Assembly: GCF_017792025.1 (NCBI RefSeq)
Contig: NZ_CP046956.1
Coordinates: 3,782,001-3,846,000, forward strand
Origin: Sediminibacillus dalangtanensis
GTDB lineage: Bacteria > Bacillota > Bacilli > Bacillales > Amphibacillaceae
Direction of reading: 5' to 3'
DNA: 64,000 nucleotides
The position numbers were made by a program, and so were the translations under genes. The notes beneath the pieces were generated by a model. It did no database searches. It had not been told where the DNA came from and was given only the letters and a program-made list of their open reading frames with translations. Every line of letters begins with the position of its first letter. Within the stretch, counting starts at the first letter, position 1. Positions 55,410-64,000 of the stretch are shown piece by piece.

Positions 55410-55453
55410 AAGGAGTACACATGTCGGAAGACCTGGCATGTGTCCCTTTTTTG
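55408..55453 (+). terminator. Terminator between bla and blaR1
   Basis: AAAAGG...ACACATG / CATGTGT...CCTTTT hairpin with a T6 tail, right after the bla stop. Confidence 0.8.
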
Positions 55454-55610
55454 TTCCACCTTCATTTCTGATTTATTCTCTCATTTCATCATCGTCTATA
55501 GTAGTATACTATTTATACGAAGTGCAGCGATTGCCTGCCTTGACTATCATTTTGACGACAACATGGACAAATGGGTTTACAATCGGTTCCCGAACAAGGA
55601 GATGAATAGA

Positions 55611-57386
55611 ATGCCAGACTTCCACCTGGCCGTATGCATGTTTGTATCTTCTGTCGTGGTCATTGCCATCGTACTGATCCGGAAGATTTTTCAGAACCAG
55701 CTATCATCCAAATGGCAATACAATTTATGGTTTCTTTTGCTGACTGCGCTAACACTTCCCTTTCTCCCTGCACGTATAGTGCACGTTGGAGCTTCATTCG
55801 TGTGGCACCAGAACCAAACGAACAATCCATCGCCGACCAATTCTTCCCCAGAGAATCTCCTAACGGAAAACGGAAGAGCTTGGGCGCACGATTTTTCCAT
55901 TTCCGTCAATCGGTTCGACGTGACATGGCTAAATCAAATCCTGACCATTGTCTGGGTTGCTGGCATCCTTGTGATGGTTGGCCTGAACCTGCATGCATGG
56001 CTGAAGCTGCGCCAAGTAAAAAAATCTGCCAGGGCCATGACGAATCAGCAAATACTCTCTATATTCGAGACATGCAAGCAACGTTTGCATGTCTCGCAAA
56101 AACCTGTGCTGGCGGATTCACCGCTTTTTAAGTCGCCGATGACGTTCGGCATTTTCAAAACCTATGTCATCCTGCCCCGTGGGGCAGAAGCATGGCTTTC
56201 CGAGGAAGAACTGACATACATTTTCCTTCATGAGTTACATCACGTGAAATATAAAGACATTGTCACGAATTACCTGGTCGTCCTGTTTCAAATGTTGTAC
56301 TGGTATAATCCGCTGATTTGGATGGCATTCCGGAAAATGCGGTTAGACCGGGAAATTGCCTGTGACCATGCCGTCTTGAAAACACTCGCTCCAGACGACT
56401 ATGCAGCCTACGGAAACACGATCATCAAGTTTGCGCGGAAATCCTCCTTTTCTGCAAGCCGGTTCGCCATGGTCAACCAACTAGCCAGTTCCAAGCAACA
56501 CTTGAAAAAAAGGATTGAGCGGATCGCTGCCTTTTCAACAGAATCCAGACGATTAACATTAAAAAGCATGGCGATATTCAGCTTGCTTGCAGCCCTGGTC
56601 GTTTGTCAGATACCGGTTGTTTCGGCCATGTCTTATGGAGAGGATCGTATCCATTTCGAAAACAACCAGACAACATATGAGGATTTAAAGTTTTTTTTCA
56701 ACGGGTATGAGGGCAGCTTCGTCCTGTACGATTTGCAGAAAGCACAATACCATATCTATAATAAAGAGAAAAGTGTGTTAAGGGTTTCGCCGAACTCCAC
56801 CTACAAAATTTACGATGCGTTATTTGCATTAGACGCTGGTGTCATTACTCCCGGGCAGACTTCTTTGAAGTGGGACGGAACAACTTACCCATATAAAGCC
56901 TGGAACCAAAATCAAAATCTATATACTGCGATGGAAAACTCCGTGTCCTGGTATTTTCAGGAGCTGGACAAAAAGATTCAAAGGCGTCCTATTCAAGCCT
57001 ACCTTCAAAAGATACAATACGGTAATCAAAATTTATCTGGTGGAATGGAATCATACTGGCTGGAATCTTCGTTAAAGATCTCACCAGTTGAACAAGTGCA
57101 AACGCTCAAAAACTTTTATACAAATCAATTGATGTTTAAGGAAAAGCATGTTCAACTCGTAAAAGAATCCATTAAGCTGGAGACAAAAGACCATGCAGCA
57201 CTATATGGAAAAACCGGCACAGGCACGGTCAACGGAAAAGATGTGAACGGCTGGTTCATCGGATATGTAGAAACGAAGAACAACACCTATTTCTTTGCAA
57301 CCAATATCGAAAGCAACAAGCATGCAAATGGCAGTACGGCTGCCGGGATTACAAAATCCATCTTAAAAGACAAAAATCTTTATTAA
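55611..57386 (+). CDS. blaR1: BlaR1/MecR1-type beta-lactam sensor and antirepressor
   Basis: 591 residues from ATG 55611 (AAGGAG nine bases upstream; the open frame reaches 55440). Membrane segments bracket a cytosolic zinc-protease domain with HELHH (207-211) and the conserved RKMRLDREIACDHAVL. After a further TM (about 325-345) comes an extracellular penicillin-binding sensor domain: S396-T-Y-K399 and GKTGTGTVNG (about 534). Binding of a beta-lactam to Ser396 activates the protease and leads to loss of BlaI. Length agrees with BlaR1 (about 600). Followed by blaI 22 bp on. Confidence 0.94.
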   Translation: MPDFHLAVCMFVSSVVVIAIVLIRKIFQNQLSSKWQYNLWFLLLTALTLPFLPARIVHVGASFVWHQNQTNNPSPTNSSPENLLTENGRAWAHDFSISVNRFDVTWLNQILTIVWVAGILVMVGLNLHAWLKLRQVKKSARAMTNQQILSIFETCKQRLHVSQKPVLADSPLFKSPMTFGIFKTYVILPRGAEAWLSEEELTYIFLHELHHVKYKDIVTNYLVVLFQMLYWYNPLIWMAFRKMRLDREIACDHAVLKTLAPDDYAAYGNTIIKFARKSSFSASRFAMVNQLASSKQHLKKRIERIAAFSTESRRLTLKSMAIFSLLAALVVCQIPVVSAMSYGEDRIHFENNQTTYEDLKFFFNGYEGSFVLYDLQKAQYHIYNKEKSVLRVSPNSTYKIYDALFALDAGVITPGQTSLKWDGTTYPYKAWNQNQNLYTAMENSVSWYFQELDKKIQRRPIQAYLQKIQYGNQNLSGGMESYWLESSLKISPVEQVQTLKNFYTNQLMFKEKHVQLVKESIKLETKDHAALYGKTGTGTVNGKDVNGWFIGYVETKNNTYFFATNIESNKHANGSTAAGITKSILKDKNLY

Positions 57387-57408
57387 AAAGGCAAAGGCAG
57401 GGATTCAC

Positions 57409-57792
57409 ATGAGAAATGAGATACCCAGCATTTCAGAGTCGGAATGGGAAGTGTTGAAAGTGCTTTGGCATAAAGCGCCGCAAACAGCAAATGACATCAT
57501 TTCCTCTTTGCAGGTCCAAACAACCTGGAAGCCGAAAACAGTGCGCACCCTGTTAGACCGACTAACCAAAAAAGAAGTCATCGGCGTTAACAAGGAACAG
57601 CGAGTTTATACGTTTTATCCACTTTATTCGCAAAACGAATGCCAACGCGCTAAAACAGCGTCTTTTGTGAAACGATTTTATGACGGGACGTTAAAATCGA
57701 TGCTCGTTCAATTTATGGAGGACGAGGAATTGTCCGATGAAGATATTAAAGAACTGCAATCTATTTTAGATAGTAAGCAGGATAGACAATAA
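57409..57792 (+). CDS. blaI: BlaI/MecI-family repressor
   Basis: 127 residues, ATG with AAGGCAGGG. N-terminal winged helix: ISESEWEVLKVLWHKAPQTA, then TTWKPKTVRTLLDRLTKKE (recognition helix), wing VYTFYPLYSQNEC, and a dimerisation tail. It represses bla (and probably blaR1-blaI) by binding the TACA-NN-TGTA sites at 54364-54392. It follows blaR1 in the same operon. Confidence 0.94.
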   Translation: MRNEIPSISESEWEVLKVLWHKAPQTANDIISSLQVQTTWKPKTVRTLLDRLTKKEVIGVNKEQRVYTFYPLYSQNECQRAKTASFVKRFYDGTLKSMLVQFMEDEELSDEDIKELQSILDSKQDRQ

Positions 57793-57995
57793 GACGCTGC
57801 ACTGCGCAAAGTGAAGGTTCCACATCTTCATTTTTTTCATGGACTTTATTCCTGTTCAAGGGCTATCCAAGTCATTGATTTACAGAGTCATCTCCCATTC
57901 CCAATCGGATAAAACAGTTCTAAATACCTAAAATGACGTGCGTTTTTTTATTTTTCTGCTACTATTATAGTATAAAAGAACGAAGGAGAATGGGA

Positions 57996-59459
57996 ATGTC
58001 AATCGAAGAACTAAACCTCAAAACCTTGAGAAAAAAAAATAACGTCATCTTGATGATGCTGATCCTATCGGTCATCTTGGGTACCGTCGTGGAGATGAGT
58101 TTAGGAAAACCACTGGAGCTTATTTTGACCATTGCTATCGGCGGCGGAGTACTATGTATCGTTGTCGCTTTCTTGAATATAACCAAGCGTCTGACAAAAC
58201 AATTGGCTTATTTGTCGATAATCGGGTTGGGGATGCTTTTGGGAGCGATTATCATTGTCAGCCCCTCGGAAAACAACCTTTCTTTAATTTACTTTTTATT
58301 GATTTGTTCCGCCCTTTATATGAACCTGATCCTCTATGCCATCGGAACCATTTTCGGAGTCGGATTGCTCATTTTCGCTTTCACTTTAAACGGAGATGTC
58401 TATTCATCCGATATCGGCACCTATTTGCTGTTGTTTTCTTTAGCTGTCATAGTTCTGTTTTTCCAACAAAAAATCATGGGCAGCCTGGAAAAGAACCTCA
58501 GCTCCACCCAGATTGCAATGGCAGAAAAGCTGGAAAAGGAAGAAGCACAGCGTGTTACGTTAGCAGATAACTCGGAAGTCATTGCAGCCAATATGCATAA
58601 GATAGAAGGACAATCGGAAGAAGAGAAAGCAGTGACCCGGGAGCTCAACATGGCGCTTCAAGAGATGGCGTCTGGAACCCAGTCACAGGAAAATGCCATC
58701 GCCGATATTACAAATGCAATTGAAAGCACCGCAAATCAAGTGGACGTGATGAATGGCCGAGTGGACCAAATTATCGACTCGACGACTCACATGACGTCAC
58801 AAATCGACGAAGGCCGCTCGCAGTCGCAAGTACTGAGTAACCAAATGGACGAATTCAAGCAGTTTATTCAATTAACGCAAAAGAATATGCAGCAGCTCAG
58901 CGGGAATATCGAATCCTCCCTTGGATCCATCCAGGCAATTCAGGAGATTACTTCACAAACGAATCTCCTTGCACTGAATGCATCCATCGAGGCGGCAAGG
59001 GCCGGGGAAGCTGGAAAAGGGTTCTCTGTAGTAGCCGAAGAAATCCGAAAACTTGCTGAAACAACAGATACAACAGCTGTCCAGATTTCTACCACCTTGA
59101 ATGAAATTCATTCGAACAATCTCGATACACAAGATCAAATGAGTAATGTCGCCAGCAAAATGGATGAAAATATCGAAGGGACGATCAAGAACAAAGCTAT
59201 CTTTGAATCGATTGAAAAATCGATCGCTAATTTGAAACAGGAAATCCATTCGTTTAGTACTGTCGCGAAAAATATTGATCAAGAAACCGGATCCATCGAA
59301 GGAGCAGTCAGCGAATTTGCTTCCATATTACAACAAGCCTCCGCTTCTTTGGAAGAAATCTCGGCAACTGTCCAATCCCAAACGGAAAATAAAGAACAGC
59401 TTGCCCAATTGATCCAAAACACAAATAAAGCCACGCAAAACCTTGCCAATCTTTTTTAA
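57996..59459 (+). CDS. Methyl-accepting chemotaxis protein with multi-TM N-terminus
   Basis: 487 residues; AAGGAG is 8 bases before ATG 57996. The N-terminal 170 residues contain about six hydrophobic segments ([38 protein letters not shown], and others) without an extracellular ligand domain. There is no HAMP domain. The signalling coiled coil has its tip [20 protein letters not shown] near residue 320. It resembles chemoreceptors that sense through the membrane part. No chemotaxis genes are adjacent. Confidence 0.9.
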   Translation: MSIEELNLKTLRKKNNVILMMLILSVILGTVVEMSLGKPLELILTIAIGGGVLCIVVAFLNITKRLTKQLAYLSIIGLGMLLGAIIIVSPSENNLSLIYFLLICSALYMNLILYAIGTIFGVGLLIFAFTLNGDVYSSDIGTYLLLFSLAVIVLFFQQKIMGSLEKNLSSTQIAMAEKLEKEEAQRVTLADNSEVIAANMHKIEGQSEEEKAVTRELNMALQEMASGTQSQENAIADITNAIESTANQVDVMNGRVDQIIDSTTHMTSQIDEGRSQSQVLSNQMDEFKQFIQLTQKNMQQLSGNIESSLGSIQAIQEITSQTNLLALNASIEAARAGEAGKGFSVVAEEIRKLAETTDTTAVQISTTLNEIHSNNLDTQDQMSNVASKMDENIEGTIKNKAIFESIEKSIANLKQEIHSFSTVAKNIDQETGSIEGAVSEFASILQQASASLEEISATVQSQTENKEQLAQLIQNTNKATQNLANLF

Positions 59460-59482
59460 AGCAGAAATTTTTCACAGGAGAA

Positions 59483-59518
59483 ACGGACCTGCCCCCGATA
59501 CCAACAGGGGCAGGTCCG
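59483..59518. terminator. Bidirectional terminator between the chemoreceptor and XRE genes
   Basis: CGGACCTGCCCC, loop, GGGGCAGGTCCG: a 12-bp GC-rich stem between convergent genes. Confidence 0.87.
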
Positions 59519-59529
59519 TCGATCTGATT

Positions 59530-59982
59530 TTAATCTTCTTTGTACTTCTCTTTCACCATACCGGAACCAATTCCTCCCCCGACCATGAGAATCAGCGGTC
59601 CGAAATTCCATAAAAAGGACCCGCCATATAAGGTTAAATCCCATCCCGCTACCTTATTTAAAAAGATAACGACTAACTTAATTACCAAAAGAACAACACC
59701 GATTAAAAATACGATGTCAAAAAACTCCTTCCATTTTGGATAGGCCAATTGTCTGCTATCGTTTATCACTTTTTCCTTCAGCTCCTCATCACTTCTCAAT
59801 AATTCATCAATCGTGACTCCGAATAAATCACTTAACTTAATGATAATTTCAATGCTGGGAAAATTTTGGCCATTCTCCCATTTTGAAATCGACTGCCGGC
59901 TGACAAAAAGTTTCTCGGCCAATTCTTCCTGGGACCAGCCTTTATCTTTTCTTTCCTTTTTCAACTTCTCAGCAAAGTTCAT
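59530..59982 (-). CDS. XRE-family regulator with C-terminal membrane segments
   Basis: 150 residues from ATG 59982. HTH_3 domain (FAEKLKKERKDKGWSQEELA, VSRQSISKWENGQNFPSI) at 2-60, a linker, then two hydrophobic segments (FFDIVFLIGVVLLVIKLVVI, FGPLILMVGGGIGSGMV). This resembles the membrane-tethered XRE regulators frequent in Bacillota. Target unknown. No partner gene adjacent. Confidence 0.85.
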   Translation of the reverse strand: MNFAEKLKKERKDKGWSQEELAEKLFVSRQSISKWENGQNFPSIEIIIKLSDLFGVTIDELLRSDEELKEKVINDSRQLAYPKWKEFFDIVFLIGVVLLVIKLVVIFLNKVAGWDLTLYGGSFLWNFGPLILMVGGGIGSGMVKEKYKED

Positions 59983-60162
59983 GTCACCAATCACCTTTCT
60001 GTTGTCTATGCATCCATTATGGTTTTAACGTCAGCGAAAAGTAAAGATAACTGTGGTTGCAACACGCCGCACGCTTGGGTTGCCACAAACTAAAAAAGGG
60101 AGATAACGGGTTTTAATCATACTTACCTCTATTCACCTGAAGATATTTCCATCAAAAAATTG

Positions 60163-60197
60163 CAAAAAAAACATTGGCAAGACTGCCAATATTTTTA
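60163..60197 (-). terminator. Terminator of the symporter operon
   Basis: ATTGGCAG-T-CTTGCCAAT followed by T8 on the minus strand. Confidence 0.87.
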
Positions 60198-60207
60198 ACG
60201 TAGCCAT

Positions 60208-60642
60208 CTAACTGTATTTTTCTGTGGCTGTTTCTCTGATAAAGTGTCCGGATCCAAGCCAAGCGGACAGTGCAAAAATCAGATAAATAGCCTGTGTGGC
60301 TTGAGCACCCTGCAAGAGCACTTGTAGCCCCATTCCAAGTCCCAGGGCCGGTATCACCACAAGGAAGGTGCGAAAGATGCGTTCAAACCCTTTGTGAGAA
60401 GGCAGCGGCCAGATCCGCGAAAAGGCGATCCCGAGCAGGACACCCCAAACCGTCACCATAAAAAGCTGGATGAGAACCAATGGTGTTGGAAATGGCCAGC
60501 CTAACGCGTAAGAGCCTATCAGGTAAAACAGCTCCAAAAATAGCGTAATACCAATTGTCTTGCGAAAGGTTTGCAGCCCCATCCAAGGATGAAACCATAC
60601 GAGCACTGTTGCCGAAATGGCGATGATGTTTATTAGATCCAA
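60208..60642 (-). CDS. Unknown membrane protein in the symporter operon
   Basis: 144 residues, TTG start with AAGGAGGCGG. Four hydrophobic segments (IIAISATVLVWFHPWMGL, ITLFLELFYLIGSYALGW, LIQLFMVTVWGVLLGIAF, RTFLVVIPALGLGMGLQVLL) and a fifth toward the end. It starts 31 bp behind the Na+ symporter gene and ends at the operon terminator, so it is cotranscribed. Not a known family for me; an accessory role to the symporter is inferred from position. Confidence 0.75.
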   Translation of the reverse strand: MDLINIIAISATVLVWFHPWMGLQTFRKTIGITLFLELFYLIGSYALGWPFPTPLVLIQLFMVTVWGVLLGIAFSRIWPLPSHKGFERIFRTFLVVIPALGLGMGLQVLLQGAQATQAIYLIFALSAWLGSGHFIRETATEKYS

Positions 60643-60673
60643 CGTATCCGCCTCCTTCTCACCAATTGGCTAA

Positions 60674-62380
60674 CTAGTTATCTTCTGTCGTCGCTGCAAT
60701 CTCCAGCTCGCTGTCCACTTCAGGTGCCCGCACATTTTCTATCAGCTGCTGGATTTCCACTGGAGGTGCAGGCGTATTGCGGGAGACAATGAAACTTACG
60801 ATGAAGTTTAATGCCATTCCGATCACACCGACGCCTTGCGCATTGATGCCAAAGAAGCTGTCCAAAATGGCTCCCTCTGTTCCAAAGATAGATTCCGAGA
60901 GAATCAGCCCGATCATCAAAAGCGTGAAAATCAAGCCTGTAAGAATACCGGCGATGGCCCCTTCTTTATTCATCCGCTTATCGAAAATTCCAAGCAGGAT
61001 GACCGGAAAGAGGCTCGCTGCACCTAAACCGAATGCCAAGGCAACGACTTCCCCGGCAAACCCTGGCGGATTGATACCTACATAAGCGGCAATCAACAGA
61101 GCAACCAATAAGGTAATCCGTCCGACCCGCAACCGTTGTTTTTCAGAAGCTTCCTTATTAAAAATCCGGTAATAGATATCGTGTGAGACTGCACTCGACA
61201 TGGTGATCAGCAATCCTGAAGCGGTCGACAGGGCAGCCGCCAAACCACCTGTTGCAACAAGCGCAATAATAAATGGAGCTAAATTGGCAACTTCAGGCGT
61301 GGAAAGAACAATAATGTCCCCGTCGATGACGACTTCATTAGCTTCCCCTTCTGAAAAATTGACGATTCCATCCCCGTTGAGGTCATTGAATTGCAGCAAC
61401 CCGGTTGATTCCCATTTGTTTACCCAGTCGATATCTTGCACTTCCTCCAGCGGTTGGTCGGCAATGGTATTGATCAGGTTATACTTCGCAAATGCACCGA
61501 CGGCGGGAGCAGTCAAATAAAGCAAAGCAATGAAAATGATTGCCCACACCGCTGACCAACGGGCGGCCCGGACATTTTTGACAGTATAGAAACGGACGAT
61601 AACGTGTGGCAGCCCAGCTGTTCCTGCCATTAATGCCAACGTAATCATGAACACATTAAGCATGGATAAATCGGTGAAAGGCGCCATGTACTCTGTCATA
61701 CCAAGGTCGATTTGAATGGAAGTCAACCGATCCACGATATCACTGCCGGTAAGAGCCAGCTGTGGAATTGGATTACCTGTCAATTGTAGTGAAATGGCGA
61801 TTGCGGGGATTAAAAAGGCAATAATGATGACAAAATATTGGGTAGCTTGTGTCCAGGTGATCCCTTTCATCCCTCCAAGCAGGGCAAAGAAACCGACAAT
61901 GGCCATTCCAATTAAAACACCAATGATTATGTCTACTTGTAAATAACGGCTAAAGACTATGCCGACACCGCGCATTTGTCCTGAAATATAGGTCAGTGAA
62001 ATAAAGATTGTCGCTATCGCTGCAACCGTACGGGCAGAGCTGGAATAAAACCGGTCCCCGATAAAATCGGGCACAGTGAATTTTCCGAACTTCCTTAAGT
62101 ATGGTGCCAATAATAAGGCTAAAAGAACATATCCGCCAGTCCAGCCCATCAAGTAGATGGTCCCGTCATATCCTAAAAACGCAACAAGTCCCGCCATGGA
62201 AATAAACGAGGCAGCGGACATCCAATCCGCAGCAATCGCGGCTCCGTTCGCGACCGTCGGAACATTTTGTCCAGCCACATAAAAGCTGGACGTATCCTTT
62301 ACCCTCGACCACCAGCCAATCCCTGTATAGAGACCAAATGTTATCAGCACCATGATGATGGTAATTGCTTCTACACTCAA
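60674..62380 (-). CDS. Sodium:solute symporter, ActP/VC_2705-like
   Basis: About 568 residues. ATG 62386 is directly against the AGGGAGGG site, so TTG 62380 has the better spacing; either is possible. About 13 membrane segments. SSS motifs: GIGWWSRVKDTSSFYVAGQ, NGAAIAADWMSAASFISMAG, and the Na+ site region TAGLPHVIVRFYTV. This branch goes with a DUF4212 small subunit, as seen upstream, and is related to acetate permease ActP. It imports a monocarboxylate such as acetate or propionate with Na+ (inference). A cre lies upstream of the operon. Confidence 0.92.
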   Translation of the reverse strand: MSVEAITIIMVLITFGLYTGIGWWSRVKDTSSFYVAGQNVPTVANGAAIAADWMSAASFISMAGLVAFLGYDGTIYLMGWTGGYVLLALLLAPYLRKFGKFTVPDFIGDRFYSSSARTVAAIATIFISLTYISGQMRGVGIVFSRYLQVDIIIGVLIGMAIVGFFALLGGMKGITWTQATQYFVIIIAFLIPAIAISLQLTGNPIPQLALTGSDIVDRLTSIQIDLGMTEYMAPFTDLSMLNVFMITLALMAGTAGLPHVIVRFYTVKNVRAARWSAVWAIIFIALLYLTAPAVGAFAKYNLINTIADQPLEEVQDIDWVNKWESTGLLQFNDLNGDGIVNFSEGEANEVVIDGDIIVLSTPEVANLAPFIIALVATGGLAAALSTASGLLITMSSAVSHDIYYRIFNKEASEKQRLRVGRITLLVALLIAAYVGINPPGFAGEVVALAFGLGAASLFPVILLGIFDKRMNKEGAIAGILTGLIFTLLMIGLILSESIFGTEGAILDSFFGINAQGVGVIGMALNFIVSFIVSRNTPAPPVEIQQLIENVRAPEVDSELEIAATTEDN

Positions 62381-62410
62381 TGCCATCCCTCCCTGCGAAT
62401 TTATTCCTTT

Positions 62411-62695
62411 TTATTGATCCTTCTTTTCAGCATACTCTCGGTCCAATTTGTCCATTCTGATGGCATAGCTTAATATTAACAGGATAAAAACCAGGATAGC
62501 GCCCTGCTGTGCAATCCAGAATGACAACGTTACCCCGAAAAAGGGAACTTCATTTAAAGGAGCGGCAAAAAGCACACCTCCACCTAACCCAACAAGAAAC
62601 CAAATTACTAGTAAAAACGAAATAAGCTTGATGTTTTTCTTCCAGTACCAACTCTGTTTGTCATCAAGTGTTTGTACTCTTTCTGGTTCTCCCAT
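62411..62695 (-). CDS. DUF4212 small subunit of the sodium:solute symporter
   Basis: 94 residues from ATG 62695 (AAAGGAGG seven bases away; frame open to 62719). Two hydrophobic segments, LISFLLVIWFLVGLGGGVLF and FWIAQQGAILVFILLILSYA, and the conserved YWKKNIKLI start. DUF4212 proteins are always coded next to this symporter group and are thought to be a small subunit. First gene of the operon. Confidence 0.93.
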   Translation of the reverse strand: MGEPERVQTLDDKQSWYWKKNIKLISFLLVIWFLVGLGGGVLFAAPLNEVPFFGVTLSFWIAQQGAILVFILLILSYAIRMDKLDREYAEKKDQ

Positions 62696-62768
62696 TGTCC
62701 AGCCTCCTTTGATTTTCATTAACCATCAAGCCAATGGCTTACTGTCCAATAGATTATGCCTCTTCTTT

Positions 62769-62782
62769 TTAAAGCGCTTTCA
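62769..62782. promoter_or_regulatory. cre upstream of the symporter operon
   Basis: TGAAAGCGCTTTAA (minus strand) matches the CcpA site consensus TGWAANCGNTNWCA at 13 of 14 positions, 74 bp before the DUF4212 start. Confidence 0.75.
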
Positions 62783-62799
62783 TATTTATGAAATAAATC

Positions 62800-63185
62800 A
62801 CCCCCTTGTCGGAAGCCATGATTCTTTGCAGCTTCTGTATATTTATATGAGACAATCCCGCTTTTATTTTAGATATTAAAAATTTTAGCCAATTGTGGTA
62901 GTAGGGACTTTCCGTAAACGGCGGAAGCAATACGGTGCACAAAAAGTTTTGCTGGCGCTATCCTACTTTTAGGCACTTTAGCTTGATCTAGAGGGACGGG
63001 AATCCGGGTTTAAACCCATTGATTCCAACCCGCGAATGTCGAAACGGAGAAGCAATGGACCTAACATTGATTGTTTCCAAATGTAAGATGGTCTGGGGTT
63101 ATTGTGTGGGTATCTTTAAACTTTTTATTAAAGACTTCTTCCTGCCTAACTATTCAATGAAGATATCTAGACCTTATAACTAAGC
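62800..63185. other. Intergenic region without a gene
   Basis: No supported frame. The sequence shares no clear similarity with other parts of the window, apart from the epimerase-like fragment that follows. Confidence 0.35.
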
Positions 63186-63293
63186 ACAAAAAAGATCTTG
63201 CGAGAGCGGTGGAAGCGGCATTCCAGATTGGGATTTCGGCTGGAACATTTAACATAGTGAGAACTAGGTTAATATTTCGACAGCCAAGCTAAT
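63186..63293 (+). pseudogene. Possible C-terminal fragment of an NAD-dependent epimerase/reductase
   Basis: The plus frame reads HKKDLARAVEAAFQIGISAG then TFNIV and ends with a stop at 63293. The pattern D-L-A-R-A-V-x-x-A-(8-12)-F-N-I matches the C-terminal segment of extended SDR epimerases. Nothing before it in the same frame continues the family. A remnant of about 35 residues. Confidence 0.4.
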
Positions 63294-63559
63294 TCTCCTC
63301 CCTTTCCTTAAAATTACCGCTTATATTTTTGCAATTTGTTCAGCAAGGTGATCGCTTCTTCATTCTTCTGGATGGATACAACGAATTAACCTGGGCGCAA
63401 TTAAATATTTGAACAATTACCTTGCTTGGTTTTAAGGGAATTTAATACAGTATATGGAAACGTATGATACACTAAGGTTACTCAGATACACAACATAAAC
63501 ATTCCTTTTATCAGCTGATGAGCAAAAGACTTATAGAATAATTGATAGGGAGGGGTCCG

Positions 63560-63763
63560 ATGGAAGTCTTGATTTTTGTACTTCCGATTATTTCAATTTT
63601 GATTGGACTGTACTTTATAACATTAGGACTATGGGAATTAAGAGAGGGCACAAATAGGAAACAATACGTAAAGTATATGTTCACCGGCTTATTTTTGCTG
63701 GTTATTTTAACTCCGATGATTTGGGTTTTTGGAAATAGTTTTTTATTTACCCTAATGAGTTAA
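63560..63763 (+). CDS. 67-residue membrane protein
   Basis: ATG 63560 with GGGAGGGG. Two hydrophobic segments: LIFVLPIISILIGLYFITLG and YMFTGLFLLVILTPMIWVFG, with a charged loop (ELREGTNRKQYVK). No family recognised. The ribosome binding site and the two-helix layout support it. Confidence 0.6.
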   Translation: MEVLIFVLPIISILIGLYFITLGLWELREGTNRKQYVKYMFTGLFLLVILTPMIWVFGNSFLFTLMS

Positions 63764-63924
63764 GTATGAGGAAAATGGACTCAAAGCATTTAATCACCTT
63801 GGTTTAATACGATATCATTAAAAAATGTGGCCGTTACAAAAGCATGGTCATCAAAGCAAAAACCGAGCAAACTGGAAATGTCAAATCATATTCGTTCGAT
63901 TTTTACTTGTCTGTTCAATAAACT

Positions 63925-64000
63925 TCCTTTTATCCTGTTGTTTGATGCGTGCTTCGTATCGCTACGGCAAGATACTACGCGTTCCACGGGCACGGCTTCA
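63925..64000 (-). repeat. Dispersed Bacillaceae repeat, family A, copy 3 (cut by window end)
   Basis: CTACGGCAAGATACT and TTCCACGGGCACGGCTTCA match copy 2 (24285-24446) in the same orientation. The remainder lies outside the window. Confidence 0.75.

Noticed and set aside
55495..55520. Third BlaI operator before blaR1
   Set aside because: The TAGTATACTA palindrome lacks the TACA-NN-TGTA core; kept only as a remark.
63320..63410. Short minus-strand frame ending NEEAITLLNKLQKYKR
   Set aside because: A stop codon precedes it by a few residues and there is no start or ribosome binding site; too little to call even a remnant.

Overview
The window reads as chromosomal DNA of a mid-GC member of the Bacillaceae (Bacillota). 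Supporting signs are strong AGGAGG-type ribosome binding sites, frequent TTG/GTG starts, cre, Rex and BlaI operators, class III fructose-bisphosphatase, the BceRSAB layout, SinI and CalY/TasA relatives, HxlAB/HxlR, and two dispersed repeat families of a kind I recall as common in Bacillaceae. The genus cannot be fixed from the sequence alone. No rRNA, tRNA, CRISPR array, prophage or intact insertion sequence was seen.

Layout. 1-10 kb: a partial ABC transporter, a secreted unknown, a secreted InhA metalloprotease, a HesB-like protein, two repeats, an amidase, a YetF-like membrane protein, a DMT exporter and a dCache chemoreceptor. 10-20 kb: a VOC protein, a PTS module (IIBCA permease with near-consensus cre, a PRD/PTS regulator, and a stand-alone C-terminal half of archaeal-type 3-dehydroquinate synthase), a second drug/metabolite exporter, large catalase KatE, two small ORFs and a 52-bp tandem repeat. 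20-31 kb: RlmN, a glutamate/dicarboxylate-type symporter, a nitronate monooxygenase pseudogene, a DUF2628 protein, a c-di-GMP-I riboswitch in front of a SinI-like antirepressor, an alpha/beta-hydrolase-like protein fused to a SARP-type regulator that lacks its catalytic Ser and His, a divergent TPR-kinase protein, a MerR/small membrane protein pair and CstA. 31-42 kb: a 21-bp minisatellite, hxlA-hxlB with hxlR, a quinone-oxidoreductase-like protein, a CalY/TasA-like matrix protein behind two SinR-like palindromes, a BceRSAB antimicrobial-peptide module, an amino-acid permease remnant and Rex-controlled ldh. 42-64 kb: a MerR pseudogene, an SDR with a MerR-type promoter, an overlapping pair of unknown genes, a GGDEF cyclase, mqo, an aldo/keto reductase, fbp, a bla-blaR1-blaI locus, a second chemoreceptor, an XRE regulator and an acetate-type Na+ symporter operon.

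How the genes may work together. The most coherent new picture is a biofilm circuit spread over 20 kb: a diguanylate cyclase (45972-47510), a c-di-GMP riboswitch leading into a SinI-like antirepressor (25228-25533), and two SinR-like 16-bp palindromes 73 bp apart upstream of a CalY/TasA-like gene (35485-36291). SinR itself is not in the window. Other self-contained circuits are Rex-ldh, BlaI-bla, BceR-bceAB and catabolite-controlled PTS and symporter operons. Four genes are decayed (nitronate monooxygenase, MerR, amino-acid permease, and probably an epimerase fragment), so the region is losing accessory functions.
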